DNA from: Fibrobacteria bacterium AD312
GTDB taxonomy: Bacteria > Fibrobacterota > Fibrobacteria > Fibrobacterales > Fibrobacteraceae
Reading direction: 5' to 3'
Assembly (NCBI GenBank): GCA_001462345.1
Contig: LIUM01000042.1
Span: forward strand, 29,300-93,299
Length of the DNA stretch: 64,000 nt
Both the position numbers and the translations under genes were made by a program. The notes under the pieces were generated by a model that worked only from the letters and a program-made list of their open reading frames with translations, was not told where the DNA came from and did not search any database. Below are positions 52,612-60,834 of the stretch, piece by piece (within the stretch, counting starts at the first letter, position 1; every line of letters begins with the position of its first letter).

Positions 52612-53505
52612 TTATACTTCCTTTTTATCTTTGGCTATTTTGGCATCAGCCATTTTATCAATATTGCATTTATGCCCATCATGAGAACCAAAACGATGTA
52701 CAGCCTCTTGCTCCATGTTTTTATAAGAACTCATTCTTTGCATCATGTTGTCCCAGTCCACTAAATGGCCATCAAATTCAGGGCCATCGACACAGACAAA
52801 TCTCACTTTATCGCCGATATTGACGCGGCAACCACCACACATGCCTGTGCCATCCACCATGATGCTGTTTAAGCTCACCATGGTTTTAACACCGTATGGT
52901 TTTGTAGTTAGAGAACAGAACTTCATCATGATTGGAGGGCCAATGGCTATGACTAAGTCTGGTTTAGATTCACTTTCGCACAATTCTTTTAGGGGCTCCG
53001 TGACGAGACCTTTTCTACCACAAGAGCCGTCGTCGGTCATTAAAATCAAATCGTCTGCAAGTGCACCCATTTCGTCTTTCATTAAGAAGAGGCTTTCGTT
53101 TCTCGCACCCATAATAATCGTTAATTTATTGCCAGCCGCTTTCATGGCTTGAGCAATAGGATGCATAGGAGCAATACCTACACCACCGCAAACGCAGACT
53201 ACATGACCATATTTTTCGATATGAGTAGGAGAACCAAGAGGGCCAACGATGACAGGAATATCATCGCCTTCTTCTAGAGTGGCTAGTTGTTGAGTCGTTT
53301 TACCAACGGTTTGAAAAATCAATGTGATAGAGCCTTCTTTTGTATCGGCATCAGCAATCGTTAACGGGACGCGTTCCCCAACGTCTTTATCGACTTGAAG
53401 AATGATAAATTGCCCAGCTTTACGTTCTTCAGCAATCAAAGGAGCTTCGACTCGAATTTGGTAAACGGCGGGAGAAAGTTGTTTTTTAGAAATAATTTTT
53501 GCCAT
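52612..53505 (-). CDS. nfnA: NfnA-like FAD/2Fe-2S subunit
   Basis: Small subunit of NfnAB, of the dihydroorotate-dehydrogenase electron-transfer/SudB type. A FAD-binding barrel (residues 1-95; ERVPLTIADAD binds flavin) leads to an NAD domain (VVCVCGGVGIAPMHPIAQA, about 102-120; IAIGPPIMMKFC). The 2Fe-2S cluster motif is GTGMCGGCRVN with VRFVCVDGPEFDGH (about 216-244). The Lys-rich ending is unusual. It lies 2 bases upstream of nfnB and is co-transcribed with it. Some annotations call this family sulfide dehydrogenase subunit B; pairing with nfnB favours the transhydrogenase. Confidence 0.87.
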   Translation of the reverse strand: MAKIISKKQLSPAVYQIRVEAPLIAEERKAGQFIILQVDKDVGERVPLTIADADTKEGSITLIFQTVGKTTQQLATLEEGDDIPVIVGPLGSPTHIEKYGHVVCVCGGVGIAPMHPIAQAMKAAGNKLTIIMGARNESLFLMKDEMGALADDLILMTDDGSCGRKGLVTEPLKELCESESKPDLVIAIGPPIMMKFCSLTTKPYGVKTMVSLNSIMVDGTGMCGGCRVNIGDKVRFVCVDGPEFDGHLVDWDNMMQRMSSYKNMEQEAVHRFGSHDGHKCNIDKMADAKIAKDKKEV

Positions 53506-53959
53506 AGTACATCAAAGTTACATTTTTGACGAAAAAAAATAAAGTGAAAACTCTGTACTTGGGGATAAAAAACGTTATTTGAATTAGAGTTCATTTAGTA
53601 TGCTTTTTTTGCTCCACAGGGCGTTATTTTAAGCATTTGTATTGAAAAAAAGCAGTGGAACGGATGAATTTATATGCCGTAGAATGCATTCAAAAAAGTT
53701 ACTATAAGAATGATATATCACTTTTTAACAATTTTGTTAAAAAATGTGACTGTTTTGAAAAATTAAAATCAGAAGTGACATTCTATATATAATTACTTTA
53801 AACATAAAGATAGTAGAACAAGTAATAAATGTAATCGATAAAATAACGCATAAAGAGAGATGTCTTTTTGATTTAGAACGCTATTGGTTTAATTCATTTA
53901 AAAATTTCACAGTCTTATTCAATTGAAATTATTATCATCCAATGGAATCAAAGTGATGG
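53506..53959. other. Gene-poor AT-rich gap
   Basis: A 454-base gap between the nfnA start and the stop of the PA14 peptidase gene, both minus strand. It contains the AT inverted repeat TTTTTAAC/GTTAAAAA (53722-53729 and 53736-53743) and one weak plus-strand small frame (53664-53792). No other feature is evident. Confidence 0.55.
53664..53792 (+). CDS. Possible small protein (42 codons), weak
   Basis: ATG to TAA frame of 42 residues with Lys, Cys, Asn and Phe. GGAACGG precedes the ATG too closely for a normal site. It has no recognisable family, and an inverted repeat lies inside it. This may be chance. Confidence 0.15.
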   Translation: MNLYAVECIQKSYYKNDISLFNNFVKKCDCFEKLKSEVTFYI

Positions 53960-55783
53960 TTAATAAAACCAAGCTTTCTTTTCTTTGGTAAAAAGACTTT
54001 TTAGTCGCCCTGCAGCATCCCATTTTTTTGAATCCACTTTTGGTAAAGAGAAAGGCTTTTTCCTTTCAATTTTTATAGGGTATTCTGGTGTTAAAATGGC
54101 AAATTGTAAAGGGTCACCAATTAGTGTTTCTACATAAAACCAGTCATAAATATCTTCTAGAGGCTTATAATTATTCCTTTTTAATCGTTGATTAATCCAA
54201 GATAAATAAGCCGCTCCTATAAAAGTATTTTCAGCGTCATAATACATAAGGTCATCTAGTTGATTATCTCCACTTGTTTTTGAAGCTCCTATGGCCACAA
54301 AGCCACCATTTTTTGTTCCAAATAAATGAGCTGATCCTACTGATATACTCCAGGGATTTCCCCAAAAATCATAGTTTTCTAAAGGACTACAAGAAGCAAA
54401 ATGAAAAATACGAGGACCAACAGAATAATTTTTTAGATCTTTTGCCTTGAATCCATTTGCTAAAGAAATAGGATCTCCATGACCTACGTAAGTAGACCAA
54501 CCATAAATAGGATTTGCTATATTTTCAAGATAGCTTTTGCCGTCGGCGAGAATGACATCCACTTTTTCTCTACCATAAATACTGGATAGCCCTAAAATAA
54601 ATTTTCGATCAGATTCAGCAGAAGTATCCGCATCAGTGGTGATGAAATAAGCTCCATGACTTTGAGGGGGCTTTTTTGAGTTATACCAAGAATGCAATTT
54701 ATCAAAAAAATCTAATAATAACGTTGTTGGATTTCCTAGTACACCTGCTGTATAAGGGTCTATGCGAGAAATCCATATTTCCATGCTATCACTGACCGCT
54801 CCGTTTTGACTGTAATGACCATCAAATATACCATTGGATGAGTTAGACTTCCAGTTAGTTGGTGTCCCCACGGTTGGGTTTTCTTCTTTTGTGTGTAACC
54901 AAACATTTCCAAAATAAGTGGCTGTTAAACCAGGTGTATGTTCGTTTGTATACCAAACAGAATCAGGAATAGGTACCCATGAGGAACTATTGGGAAGTTT
55001 CCAGTAAATCTTAAAATTAGAACCACCCCATTCTTCTGCATAGTCGATTTGAATAGGTATAGACTCATTTTTTTTAATTGGAATTGCACCAAAATATTCA
55101 TGATCCCAATCTCGAATCCAAGCATCTATAATGAGAGTGTCATTCATCCAAAGACGTCTTTGGTTGTCTGAAATAATAGATAAAGAACAAATCCCCGTTT
55201 CAGGTGCCTTTAATAATCCTCTATAACGAATGGAAAAACTATCTAGAGGAAGAATCGAAGGGAGTTCCGTATCAGAAAGAAAAATAGGAGTGGATACGTT
55301 TTTTTCTAAAAGTAATCCACCTTGGCTTTCTGAATTTCCTGAAGCAGTATCTAACCATATGCCATCTAAATCCATAAAATAAAAGTCAGAGATCCATCGC
55401 TGATAACGAATAGAACTTGTATTTGGATTTTGAATAAATTCAAATTGAGCTCTGGGAAGATCTCCAATAAAAATGGCCCCAATTAATGAATCTTTTGCAC
55501 TTTGTAAAAAAGAGCGTAGAGCTTGAGCTGTTCCTCCTTTTTTGATATTAGGAAAAGAATAAACATCAATAGCCATCCCGAAACTTTTGTTTAAATCATC
55601 TGCATAACGATTAATGGCTGAATTGATGGCCTTATTTTCAGCGATTTCATTGTCAATAATTAGAAGGATCTTTTCTTTAGAATGAATCGCATTTTGAATA
55701 GGATCAAGATTATATATTGATGTAATAGAAAAAGAGGGTTCTGCCAATACCAATATTAAAACCAAGAGATAAAAGAAATGCAT
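53960..55783 (-). CDS. Secreted C25 (gingipain)-like peptidase with inserted PA14 domain
   Basis: A 607-residue exported protein (signal MHFFYLLVLILVLAEPSFS). The N-terminal 170 residues resemble the first half of a C25 fold (IGAIFIGDLPRAQFE). A PA14 carbohydrate-binding-type domain follows (about 185-300; RYRGLLKAPETGICSLSIIS, then NDTLIIDAW). The second half has the caspase-like dyad region: His in STYVGHGDPIS (about 435) and Cys in FHFASCSPLE (about 465), then GGFVAIGASKTSG and ETLIGDPLQFAI, all C25 marks. The end (DAAGRLKS, then AWFY) could be a short sorting tail for type IX secretion. The Shine-Dalgarno AGGGAG is good. Substrate unknown. Confidence 0.75.
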   Translation of the reverse strand: MHFFYLLVLILVLAEPSFSITSIYNLDPIQNAIHSKEKILLIIDNEIAENKAINSAINRYADDLNKSFGMAIDVYSFPNIKKGGTAQALRSFLQSAKDSLIGAIFIGDLPRAQFEFIQNPNTSSIRYQRWISDFYFMDLDGIWLDTASGNSESQGGLLLEKNVSTPIFLSDTELPSILPLDSFSIRYRGLLKAPETGICSLSIISDNQRRLWMNDTLIIDAWIRDWDHEYFGAIPIKKNESIPIQIDYAEEWGGSNFKIYWKLPNSSSWVPIPDSVWYTNEHTPGLTATYFGNVWLHTKEENPTVGTPTNWKSNSSNGIFDGHYSQNGAVSDSMEIWISRIDPYTAGVLGNPTTLLLDFFDKLHSWYNSKKPPQSHGAYFITTDADTSAESDRKFILGLSSIYGREKVDVILADGKSYLENIANPIYGWSTYVGHGDPISLANGFKAKDLKNYSVGPRIFHFASCSPLENYDFWGNPWSISVGSAHLFGTKNGGFVAIGASKTSGDNQLDDLMYYDAENTFIGAAYLSWINQRLKRNNYKPLEDIYDWFYVETLIGDPLQFAILTPEYPIKIERKKPFSLPKVDSKKWDAAGRLKSLFTKEKKAWFY

Positions 55784-55901
55784 TTAAGGCTCCCTAAATC
55801 AAATAGAATAGATTAAAGATGCTAATAAAATATAATTGTTTTTTTGAAAAAAGATTTGAATAAGCTTAATCTAAACAGATTTAAGGCTTTTCAACATCAA
55901 A

Positions 55902-57257
55902 ATGAATGAAAAAATAAAAGTGGAGTTACAAAATTATTGTAAATTGTACTGCGTTTATATCCGAAACAAGGTTGTTGTGTTGAATCAATTAATTCAAAAG
56001 ACCGAATTAGATAATGGTGTTACCGTTATTACAGATTACATGCCCGAAGCGTATTCTGCAACTGTTGGTGCTTGGATCCCAAGAGGATCTCGTCATGAAA
56101 AAGAATCTTTTAATGGATTAAGTCATTTTTATGAACATTTGGTGTTTAAAGGGACTGAAAATAGATCTTCATTAGAAATTGTGCGAGAATTGGAAGATTT
56201 AGGTGGTTCATTAGATGCTTATACGACTCGTCAAGAAACGGGCTTTTATGCTCAGGTGAGTAAAGAAGATGTGTTTACGGCGTTAGAAGTGGTGGGCGAT
56301 TTGTTGATGAATCCTCTTTTTGAAGAGTCAGAGCTCGAAAAAGAGCGAAAAGTCATTATAGAAGAAATCAAAAGCTATGATGATATCGCTGAAGAACGAG
56401 TAGGTGACTTATTTAACGAATTGCATTTTGAAGGGTGTGGTTTAGCGATGCCAATTGCGGGTACACTGAAATCTGTTAAAAGTATTACTCTGGAAAATTT
56501 GCGGGATTTTCGTCGACAAGTGATAGAAGATTTACCAATTTATGTGTGTGCCGCAGGGAATGTGAAACATCAAGAAATGGTGGATCAATGTGCAATCATT
56601 TTTCAAAAAAAGAAAAAAGGAAACATCTCTTTTCCTTTAAATTATAAGGCAAATCGAGGTCTTAAAGTAATTAACAAGCAGGAACTTCAACAATCTAGCT
56701 TGTATTTAGGAACAAGTTTCTTGAAAGCCCCGCTTCCCAAAGAATTTAGATTTGCCTTTTCTATTTTCAATGTTTCTATGGGATCTGGCATGAGTTCTAG
56801 GTTATTCCAAAAAATTCGAGAAGAAAACGGACTAGCGTATTCCATTTTTTCGATGGCGGATTCTTATAAAGACTGTTATAGCTGGGGCGTATCCCTAGCC
56901 ACCGCACCCAAAAGATTAGAAAAAGCGACGGGCTTAATTCAAAAAGAAATAGATCTATTCTTAAAAGAAGGCTTCTTCCCAGGAGAATTGGAAAGGACAA
57001 AACAGAATATTATTGGGGCTATGAAAATTAATGCAGATAGCACTGATAAGAGAACCTTAAGATTAGCCGAACAACAATTACATTTAGGCCATTATTGTTC
57101 TATGCAAGACATAGAAGATGGTATAAATTCTGTTTCCAAAGAACAGGTTGTGGAAATGACCCGCTTAGTTCTTAAAAATGATTTTTGGGCGGCAGCTGTA
57201 GTTCAACCAGCATCTGCAAAAACACCTACTGTATTAAATGAAATACGGTTTCATTAA
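55902..57257 (+). CDS. M16-family zinc peptidase
   Basis: Processing-peptidase-like member of M16 (PqqL/YmxG type). The inverted zinc motif HxxEH is HFYEHLVFKGT (residues 75-85 from the ATG at 55902), with the distal Glu in EKERKVIIEEIKSYDD (about 145-160); the site looks complete. The C-terminal half has SRLFQKIREENGLAYSI, normal for the family. Family members usually begin just before TELDNGVTVITD, so the first 25 residues are extra; GTG 55977 or TTG 55980 could be the true start. There is no signal peptide, so it is probably cytoplasmic. Length 451, or about 425 from the later starts, is normal. Confidence 0.88.
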   Translation: MNEKIKVELQNYCKLYCVYIRNKVVVLNQLIQKTELDNGVTVITDYMPEAYSATVGAWIPRGSRHEKESFNGLSHFYEHLVFKGTENRSSLEIVRELEDLGGSLDAYTTRQETGFYAQVSKEDVFTALEVVGDLLMNPLFEESELEKERKVIIEEIKSYDDIAEERVGDLFNELHFEGCGLAMPIAGTLKSVKSITLENLRDFRRQVIEDLPIYVCAAGNVKHQEMVDQCAIIFQKKKKGNISFPLNYKANRGLKVINKQELQQSSLYLGTSFLKAPLPKEFRFAFSIFNVSMGSGMSSRLFQKIREENGLAYSIFSMADSYKDCYSWGVSLATAPKRLEKATGLIQKEIDLFLKEGFFPGELERTKQNIIGAMKINADSTDKRTLRLAEQQLHLGHYCSMQDIEDGINSVSKEQVVEMTRLVLKNDFWAAAVVQPASAKTPTVLNEIRFH

Positions 57258-57307
57258 AATATTGAAATATTGATGGCTTTTGCCTGAACATCCACAGGGA
57301 GTCTTTT

Positions 57308-58000
57308 ATGGATCTGGAATATAAACCTTTTTTAGAAAGCGTATTTTCGTTTTGGAATCATTTATCGCCATCAGAGCAATCTTTGATTATGGATAGAATG
57401 CAAGTTCTAAAATATCCAAAAGGAGCATTAGTACATAGTGCAGGCAATGATTGCTTAGGCATTCTTTTAATAAAAAGCGGTGAACTACGTGTTTATATGG
57501 TTTCAGAGGAAGGACGAGAAATTACTCTCTACAGATTAGGAGAAGGCGATGTCTGTGTCCTTTCAGCCTCTTGTGTTTTAAGTTCCATTACGTTTGATGT
57601 TTATATAGATGCCGAAGTGGATACGGTTTTGTTCCAGATGCCGTCTAAAGTTTTTCTAGATCTTTCAGAAAAGAATATCTATGTGGAGTCTTTTGGTTAT
57701 CAAATATCTGCCCAACGATTCTCCGATGTCATGTGGGCTATGCAACAAATTCTTTTTATGAGTTTTGATCAAAGGCTTGCGATTTTCTTGACCGATGAAT
57801 CTATTAAGACAGGCTCAGATACGCTTATACTCACGCATGAGCAGGTTGCAAAATATATGGGAAGCGCTCGTGAAGTGGTAACACGAATGCTTAAGTATTT
57901 TGCAGCTGAAAAGATAGTGTCTCTTTCGAGAGGTGCTATTCAAATTGTGGATAAAAAGAAACTGCGCTCCTTGACGGAACGCAGTCGTGTTAAACATTGA
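57308..58000 (+). CDS. Crp/Fnr-family transcription regulator
   Basis: A 230-residue regulator. The N-terminal cyclic-nucleotide-binding-like beta roll (about residues 25-115; GILLIKSGELRVYMVSEEG, LYRLGEGDVCVLSA) is followed by a dimer helix and a helix-turn-helix (LTHEQVAKYMGSAREVVTRML, with the Fnr-type SAREVV helix). Fnr's N-terminal Cys cluster is absent; the cysteines at SASCVL and DCLG are not in cluster spacing, so oxygen sensing by Fe-S is unlikely. It resembles the YeiL/ArcR-like group. The last 11 bases overlap trxA on the other strand. GGGAG precedes the ATG. Confidence 0.9.
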   Translation: MDLEYKPFLESVFSFWNHLSPSEQSLIMDRMQVLKYPKGALVHSAGNDCLGILLIKSGELRVYMVSEEGREITLYRLGEGDVCVLSASCVLSSITFDVYIDAEVDTVLFQMPSKVFLDLSEKNIYVESFGYQISAQRFSDVMWAMQQILFMSFDQRLAIFLTDESIKTGSDTLILTHEQVAKYMGSAREVVTRMLKYFAAEKIVSLSRGAIQIVDKKKLRSLTERSRVKH

Positions 58001-58301
58001 GCATTTCAACCAACTCTGCTTTTGGTCTTCCACCAACTACTTTATTAACTATTTTTCCGTCTTTCATGACGACTAGCGTAGGAATGTTGCTGATACCAAA
58101 TTGTTGAGCTAGTTCTGGCTGATCGTCCACATTGACTTTGCCTACTTTGGCATGTGTCGCTTCATTTGCGACCTCTTCTACAATGGGACCGATCATACGG
58201 CAAGGCCCACACCAGCTAGCCCAAAAATCAATAAGAACAGGCTTAGTTGATTTCATCACTTCTTGCTCAAAATTCTCTTTCGTTAATTCTATGACATTCA
58301 T
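57990..58301 (-). CDS. trxA: Thioredoxin
   Basis: A 103-residue canonical thioredoxin. The redox motif WASWCGPCRMIGP has Cys31 and Cys34; DFWA, VNVDDQPELAQQF and the cis-proline in NIPTLVVMKDG are all present. No signal peptide, so it is cytoplasmic. AAAGGAG precedes the ATG. It is transcribed away from the SDR gene and into the Crp-family gene with an 11-base tail overlap. A 27-base perfect inverted repeat lies 66 bases upstream of its start. Confidence 0.97.
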   Translation of the reverse strand: MNVIELTKENFEQEVMKSTKPVLIDFWASWCGPCRMIGPIVEEVANEATHAKVGKVNVDDQPELAQQFGISNIPTLVVMKDGKIVNKVVGGRPKAELVEMLNV

Positions 58302-58630
58302 TTATCATTCTCCTTTATGACATCCTCAAAAAGTTTATTTTGAAAACAATTTTTAGAGAGGGTCTTATACATTGTTTTATAGATACAATGTATTTTATTT
58401 AAACTCGTGATTCAGTGATCAAGTTACCAAAGTAGAGAATTTCTTAACAAAATTATAAGTAATCTTGATGAAGTATGCGTATTTGCATTTAAACATAGCC
58501 TTTTCAGTAAAAATCTAATGAATGAAGCAGTTCTAAAAAGGGGCTGTTTTAATTTGTAAACAGAAAAATGGAAAAAGAACGTCAAAAAGTGAACTAAAAA
58601 AATATTTTATGAAAAACAAAAGGATTATTT
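58302..58630. other. Divergent gap between trxA and the SDR gene
   Basis: A 329-base AT-rich region from which trxA and the SDR gene read outwards. It contains the inverted repeat 58367-58393 (separate entry). I see no small RNA or convincing small frame. Confidence 0.6.
58367..58393. promoter_or_regulatory. Perfect 9-9-9 inverted repeat, operator-like
   Basis: ATACATTGT (58367-58375) and ACAATGTAT (58385-58393) are exact complements around 9 bases. Centre-to-centre distance of the arms is about two helical turns, suiting a dimeric DNA-binding protein. It lies 66 bases upstream of trxA and 238 bases upstream of the SDR gene. Confidence 0.55.
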
Positions 58631-59359
58631 ATGAATATTCAAGGAAAATGGACATTAATTACAGGCGCTTCTCGAGGAGTGGGCCGAGAAATCGCTCGCG
58701 CAATGGCTTCATTGGGTTCCAATTTGATTTTACAAAGTCGTGCTTTGGAGCATATGGCTCCATTAATAGAAGAACTCAAATCTAAAGGCGTGAAATTAAA
58801 GGCTGTTGCCTGTGATTTAGAATCAGAAAAATCAATTCAAGCAATGCTTCAAGAAATCGATTCTATGGGTGTTGTCGTTGATTTTGTCTTTAATAATGCT
58901 GGCTTACAAGTTCCTTATTGTCCAGATTTTTACAGCAATAAAAGAGAAGATTATGTTCAGGCTTTTGCCGTCAATTGTCTTGCTCCAGTGCAGATTGCTT
59001 ATCATTTTTTGCCAAAGATGGTGGCAAATCAATTTGGACGCATTGTCATGACAACAAGTGGAATTGCCGACCAACCAGAATTGATGGGTTATGCTTGTGC
59101 TAAGGCCGCTTTAACAAAATTTGTAGCGGATTTTGCCTGCAAATTCAATGGGACTAATGTCATGATGAATGTGATGGATCCAGGATGGTTAAGAACCGAT
59201 TTGGGTGGGCCGAATGCGCCAAATTCTGTAGAAACGGTAATTCCTGGTGCTTTAGTAGGAGTCCTTTTAGACGATCAAAAAAGTGGCCGTTGGTTTAGTG
59301 CACAGGATTATGCTGGACTTTCCATAGAAGAAGCTTTATTGAAAGCAAAAAACAAATAA
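58631..59359 (+). CDS. Short-chain dehydrogenase/reductase
   Basis: A 242-residue SDR oxidoreductase of the classical type. The NAD(P) motif TGASRGVGRE is at residues 12-21, NNAG at about 88-91, and the catalytic set is Ser in TTSGIAD and YACAK (Tyr and Lys spaced YxxxK, about 153-157). An Arg after the glycine motif suggests NADPH preference. The substrate cannot be read from sequence. AAGGA precedes the ATG. It has its own terminator about 80 bases downstream. Confidence 0.9.
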   Translation: MNIQGKWTLITGASRGVGREIARAMASLGSNLILQSRALEHMAPLIEELKSKGVKLKAVACDLESEKSIQAMLQEIDSMGVVVDFVFNNAGLQVPYCPDFYSNKREDYVQAFAVNCLAPVQIAYHFLPKMVANQFGRIVMTTSGIADQPELMGYACAKAALTKFVADFACKFNGTNVMMNVMDPGWLRTDLGGPNAPNSVETVIPGALVGVLLDDQKSGRWFSAQDYAGLSIEEALLKAKNK

Positions 59360-59439
59360 CTGTTATTGGCGTAATTATATCTCATAAGGACTATTTTCTT
59401 TTTTGAATAAAAAGATTAAATGAGGCTTTTATATATTTT

Positions 59440-59466
59440 AAGCATCTCTAAATGGGATGCTTTTTT
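59440..59466 (+). terminator. Rho-independent terminator after the SDR gene
   Basis: AAGCATC pairs with GATGCTT around a 9-base loop, followed by T residues. It separates the SDR gene from murD. Confidence 0.85.
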
Positions 59467-59498
59467 ATATTCCATTGTAGTTATTTAGAAGGATCATT

Positions 59499-60827
59499 AT
59501 GCAAAGTGTTGTTGCTCCTGTTGGAATTTTAGGTTTTGGTGTTGAAGGTCAAAGTTCTCTTCAATATCTTCTCTCCATAGGCATTAAAGAAATTGTGATT
59601 ATGGATAAAAATCCAATTGATCCACAATTACTTCCTAAAGAGATAGAAATAAAAACCTTTACAGGAGAGCATTATTTAGATGGGCTTAAAGAATGTGTGA
59701 CTGTGATTCGGTCCGCTGGAGTCTATCCTATGTTACCTGAATTACTGAAGTTTCAGATGAATGGTGGCTTATTAACGAGTCAAATCGAAATTTATTTCCA
59801 AGAAACAAAAGCAAAAAAAATAATTGGGGTGACAGGAACACTAGGAAAAGGAAGTGTGGTGAGCATGATTGCTCATATTCTGAAATCAGTCAACAAACCT
59901 TGTGAAATTGGTGGTAATTTTGGAATCCCTGCTTTAGACTTGTTAAAAACAGATTCTCCAGATAGAGTCTCTATTTTAGAATTATCCTCTTTTCAATTAA
60001 TGACGCTCTCTATCTCTCCTTCTATTGCGGTTGTTTTAAGAGTGACTTCGGAACATTTAGATTGGCATCATAGCGTAGAAGAATATCGAGATGCTAAAGC
60101 AAATCTAGTTCGATATCAAAAGAAATCGGATTGCTGTATTTATTTACAAGATTCGGTCCATGCTACTGCCATTGCAAAACAAACAAAAGCACTTACTTTA
60201 AGTTTTGGTCATGGGGCTTGCGATGCTTGTGTTGAAGGAGAAACTCTTTCTGTTTCTGGCCATAAACTCAATCTTTCAGAATGCAAAATTCGAGGCGTTT
60301 ATCAATTAGAAAATATGGCTGCTGCTGCTTTAGCCTGTAAGGCTCTAGGTATTTTTGGTGGAGAATCTTTACAAGCATTAAAATCGTATGAACCGCTTCG
60401 TTTTAGAATGCAATATAAAGGTGAAAAAGCAGGCATCGAATTTTATAATGATTCTTATGCCACTCGCCCAGACGCCACTATTGCTGCAGCAAAAAGCATG
60501 AAACGACCTTTCTCTCTCATTTTAGGCGGTTCTGAAAAGAATGCTGATTTTATGGAGTTAGCGTCTTTTTTAACTTCATTACCTCTTTTAAAAAAAGTTG
60601 CTTTTATTGGCGATACAGCCAATCGTTTAGAACAAGCGTTATTAGAGGCAGGTGTTTCTGTTCCGATGAAAATATTCCCAAATTTAGATGAAGCGTTCTC
60701 TTATGCTCTTCAAATCGGAGAAGGTGGAGCATTACTCTTTTCTCCAGCATGCGCTTCTTTTGGGTTGTTTAAAAACTACAAAGTCCGCGGAGAGGCTTTC
60801 GATCATCTAGTAGATCTTTTACCATGA
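59499..60827 (+). CDS. murD: MurD-type UDP-MurNAc-Ala-glutamate ligase, variant motifs
   Basis: Mur ligase of the MurD branch, adding glutamate to UDP-MurNAc-L-Ala in peptidoglycan synthesis. Three domains are seen: a Rossmann N-terminal part (ILGFGVEGQSS), an ATPase centre, and a C-terminal part with LILGGSEKNADF and the family end SPACASFGLFKNYKVRGEAF. Two core motifs differ from the usual: the P-loop is GVTGTLGKGSVV instead of GTNGKST, and NDSYATRPDAT replaces NDSKATN. A similar pattern occurs in some MurD-like enzymes of other phyla, so this may be a variant class rather than a broken gene. AAGGAT precedes the ATG. The M18 peptidase follows 7 bases later. Confidence 0.85.
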   Translation: MQSVVAPVGILGFGVEGQSSLQYLLSIGIKEIVIMDKNPIDPQLLPKEIEIKTFTGEHYLDGLKECVTVIRSAGVYPMLPELLKFQMNGGLLTSQIEIYFQETKAKKIIGVTGTLGKGSVVSMIAHILKSVNKPCEIGGNFGIPALDLLKTDSPDRVSILELSSFQLMTLSISPSIAVVLRVTSEHLDWHHSVEEYRDAKANLVRYQKKSDCCIYLQDSVHATAIAKQTKALTLSFGHGACDACVEGETLSVSGHKLNLSECKIRGVYQLENMAAAALACKALGIFGGESLQALKSYEPLRFRMQYKGEKAGIEFYNDSYATRPDATIAAAKSMKRPFSLILGGSEKNADFMELASFLTSLPLLKKVAFIGDTANRLEQALLEAGVSVPMKIFPNLDEAFSYALQIGEGGALLFSPACASFGLFKNYKVRGEAFDHLVDLLP

Positions 60828-60834
60828 GTTTTTT

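Noticed and set aside
52745..53152. 135-codon plus-strand frame opposite nfnA
   Set aside because: Antisense shadow of a 2Fe-2S flavoprotein with complete motifs.
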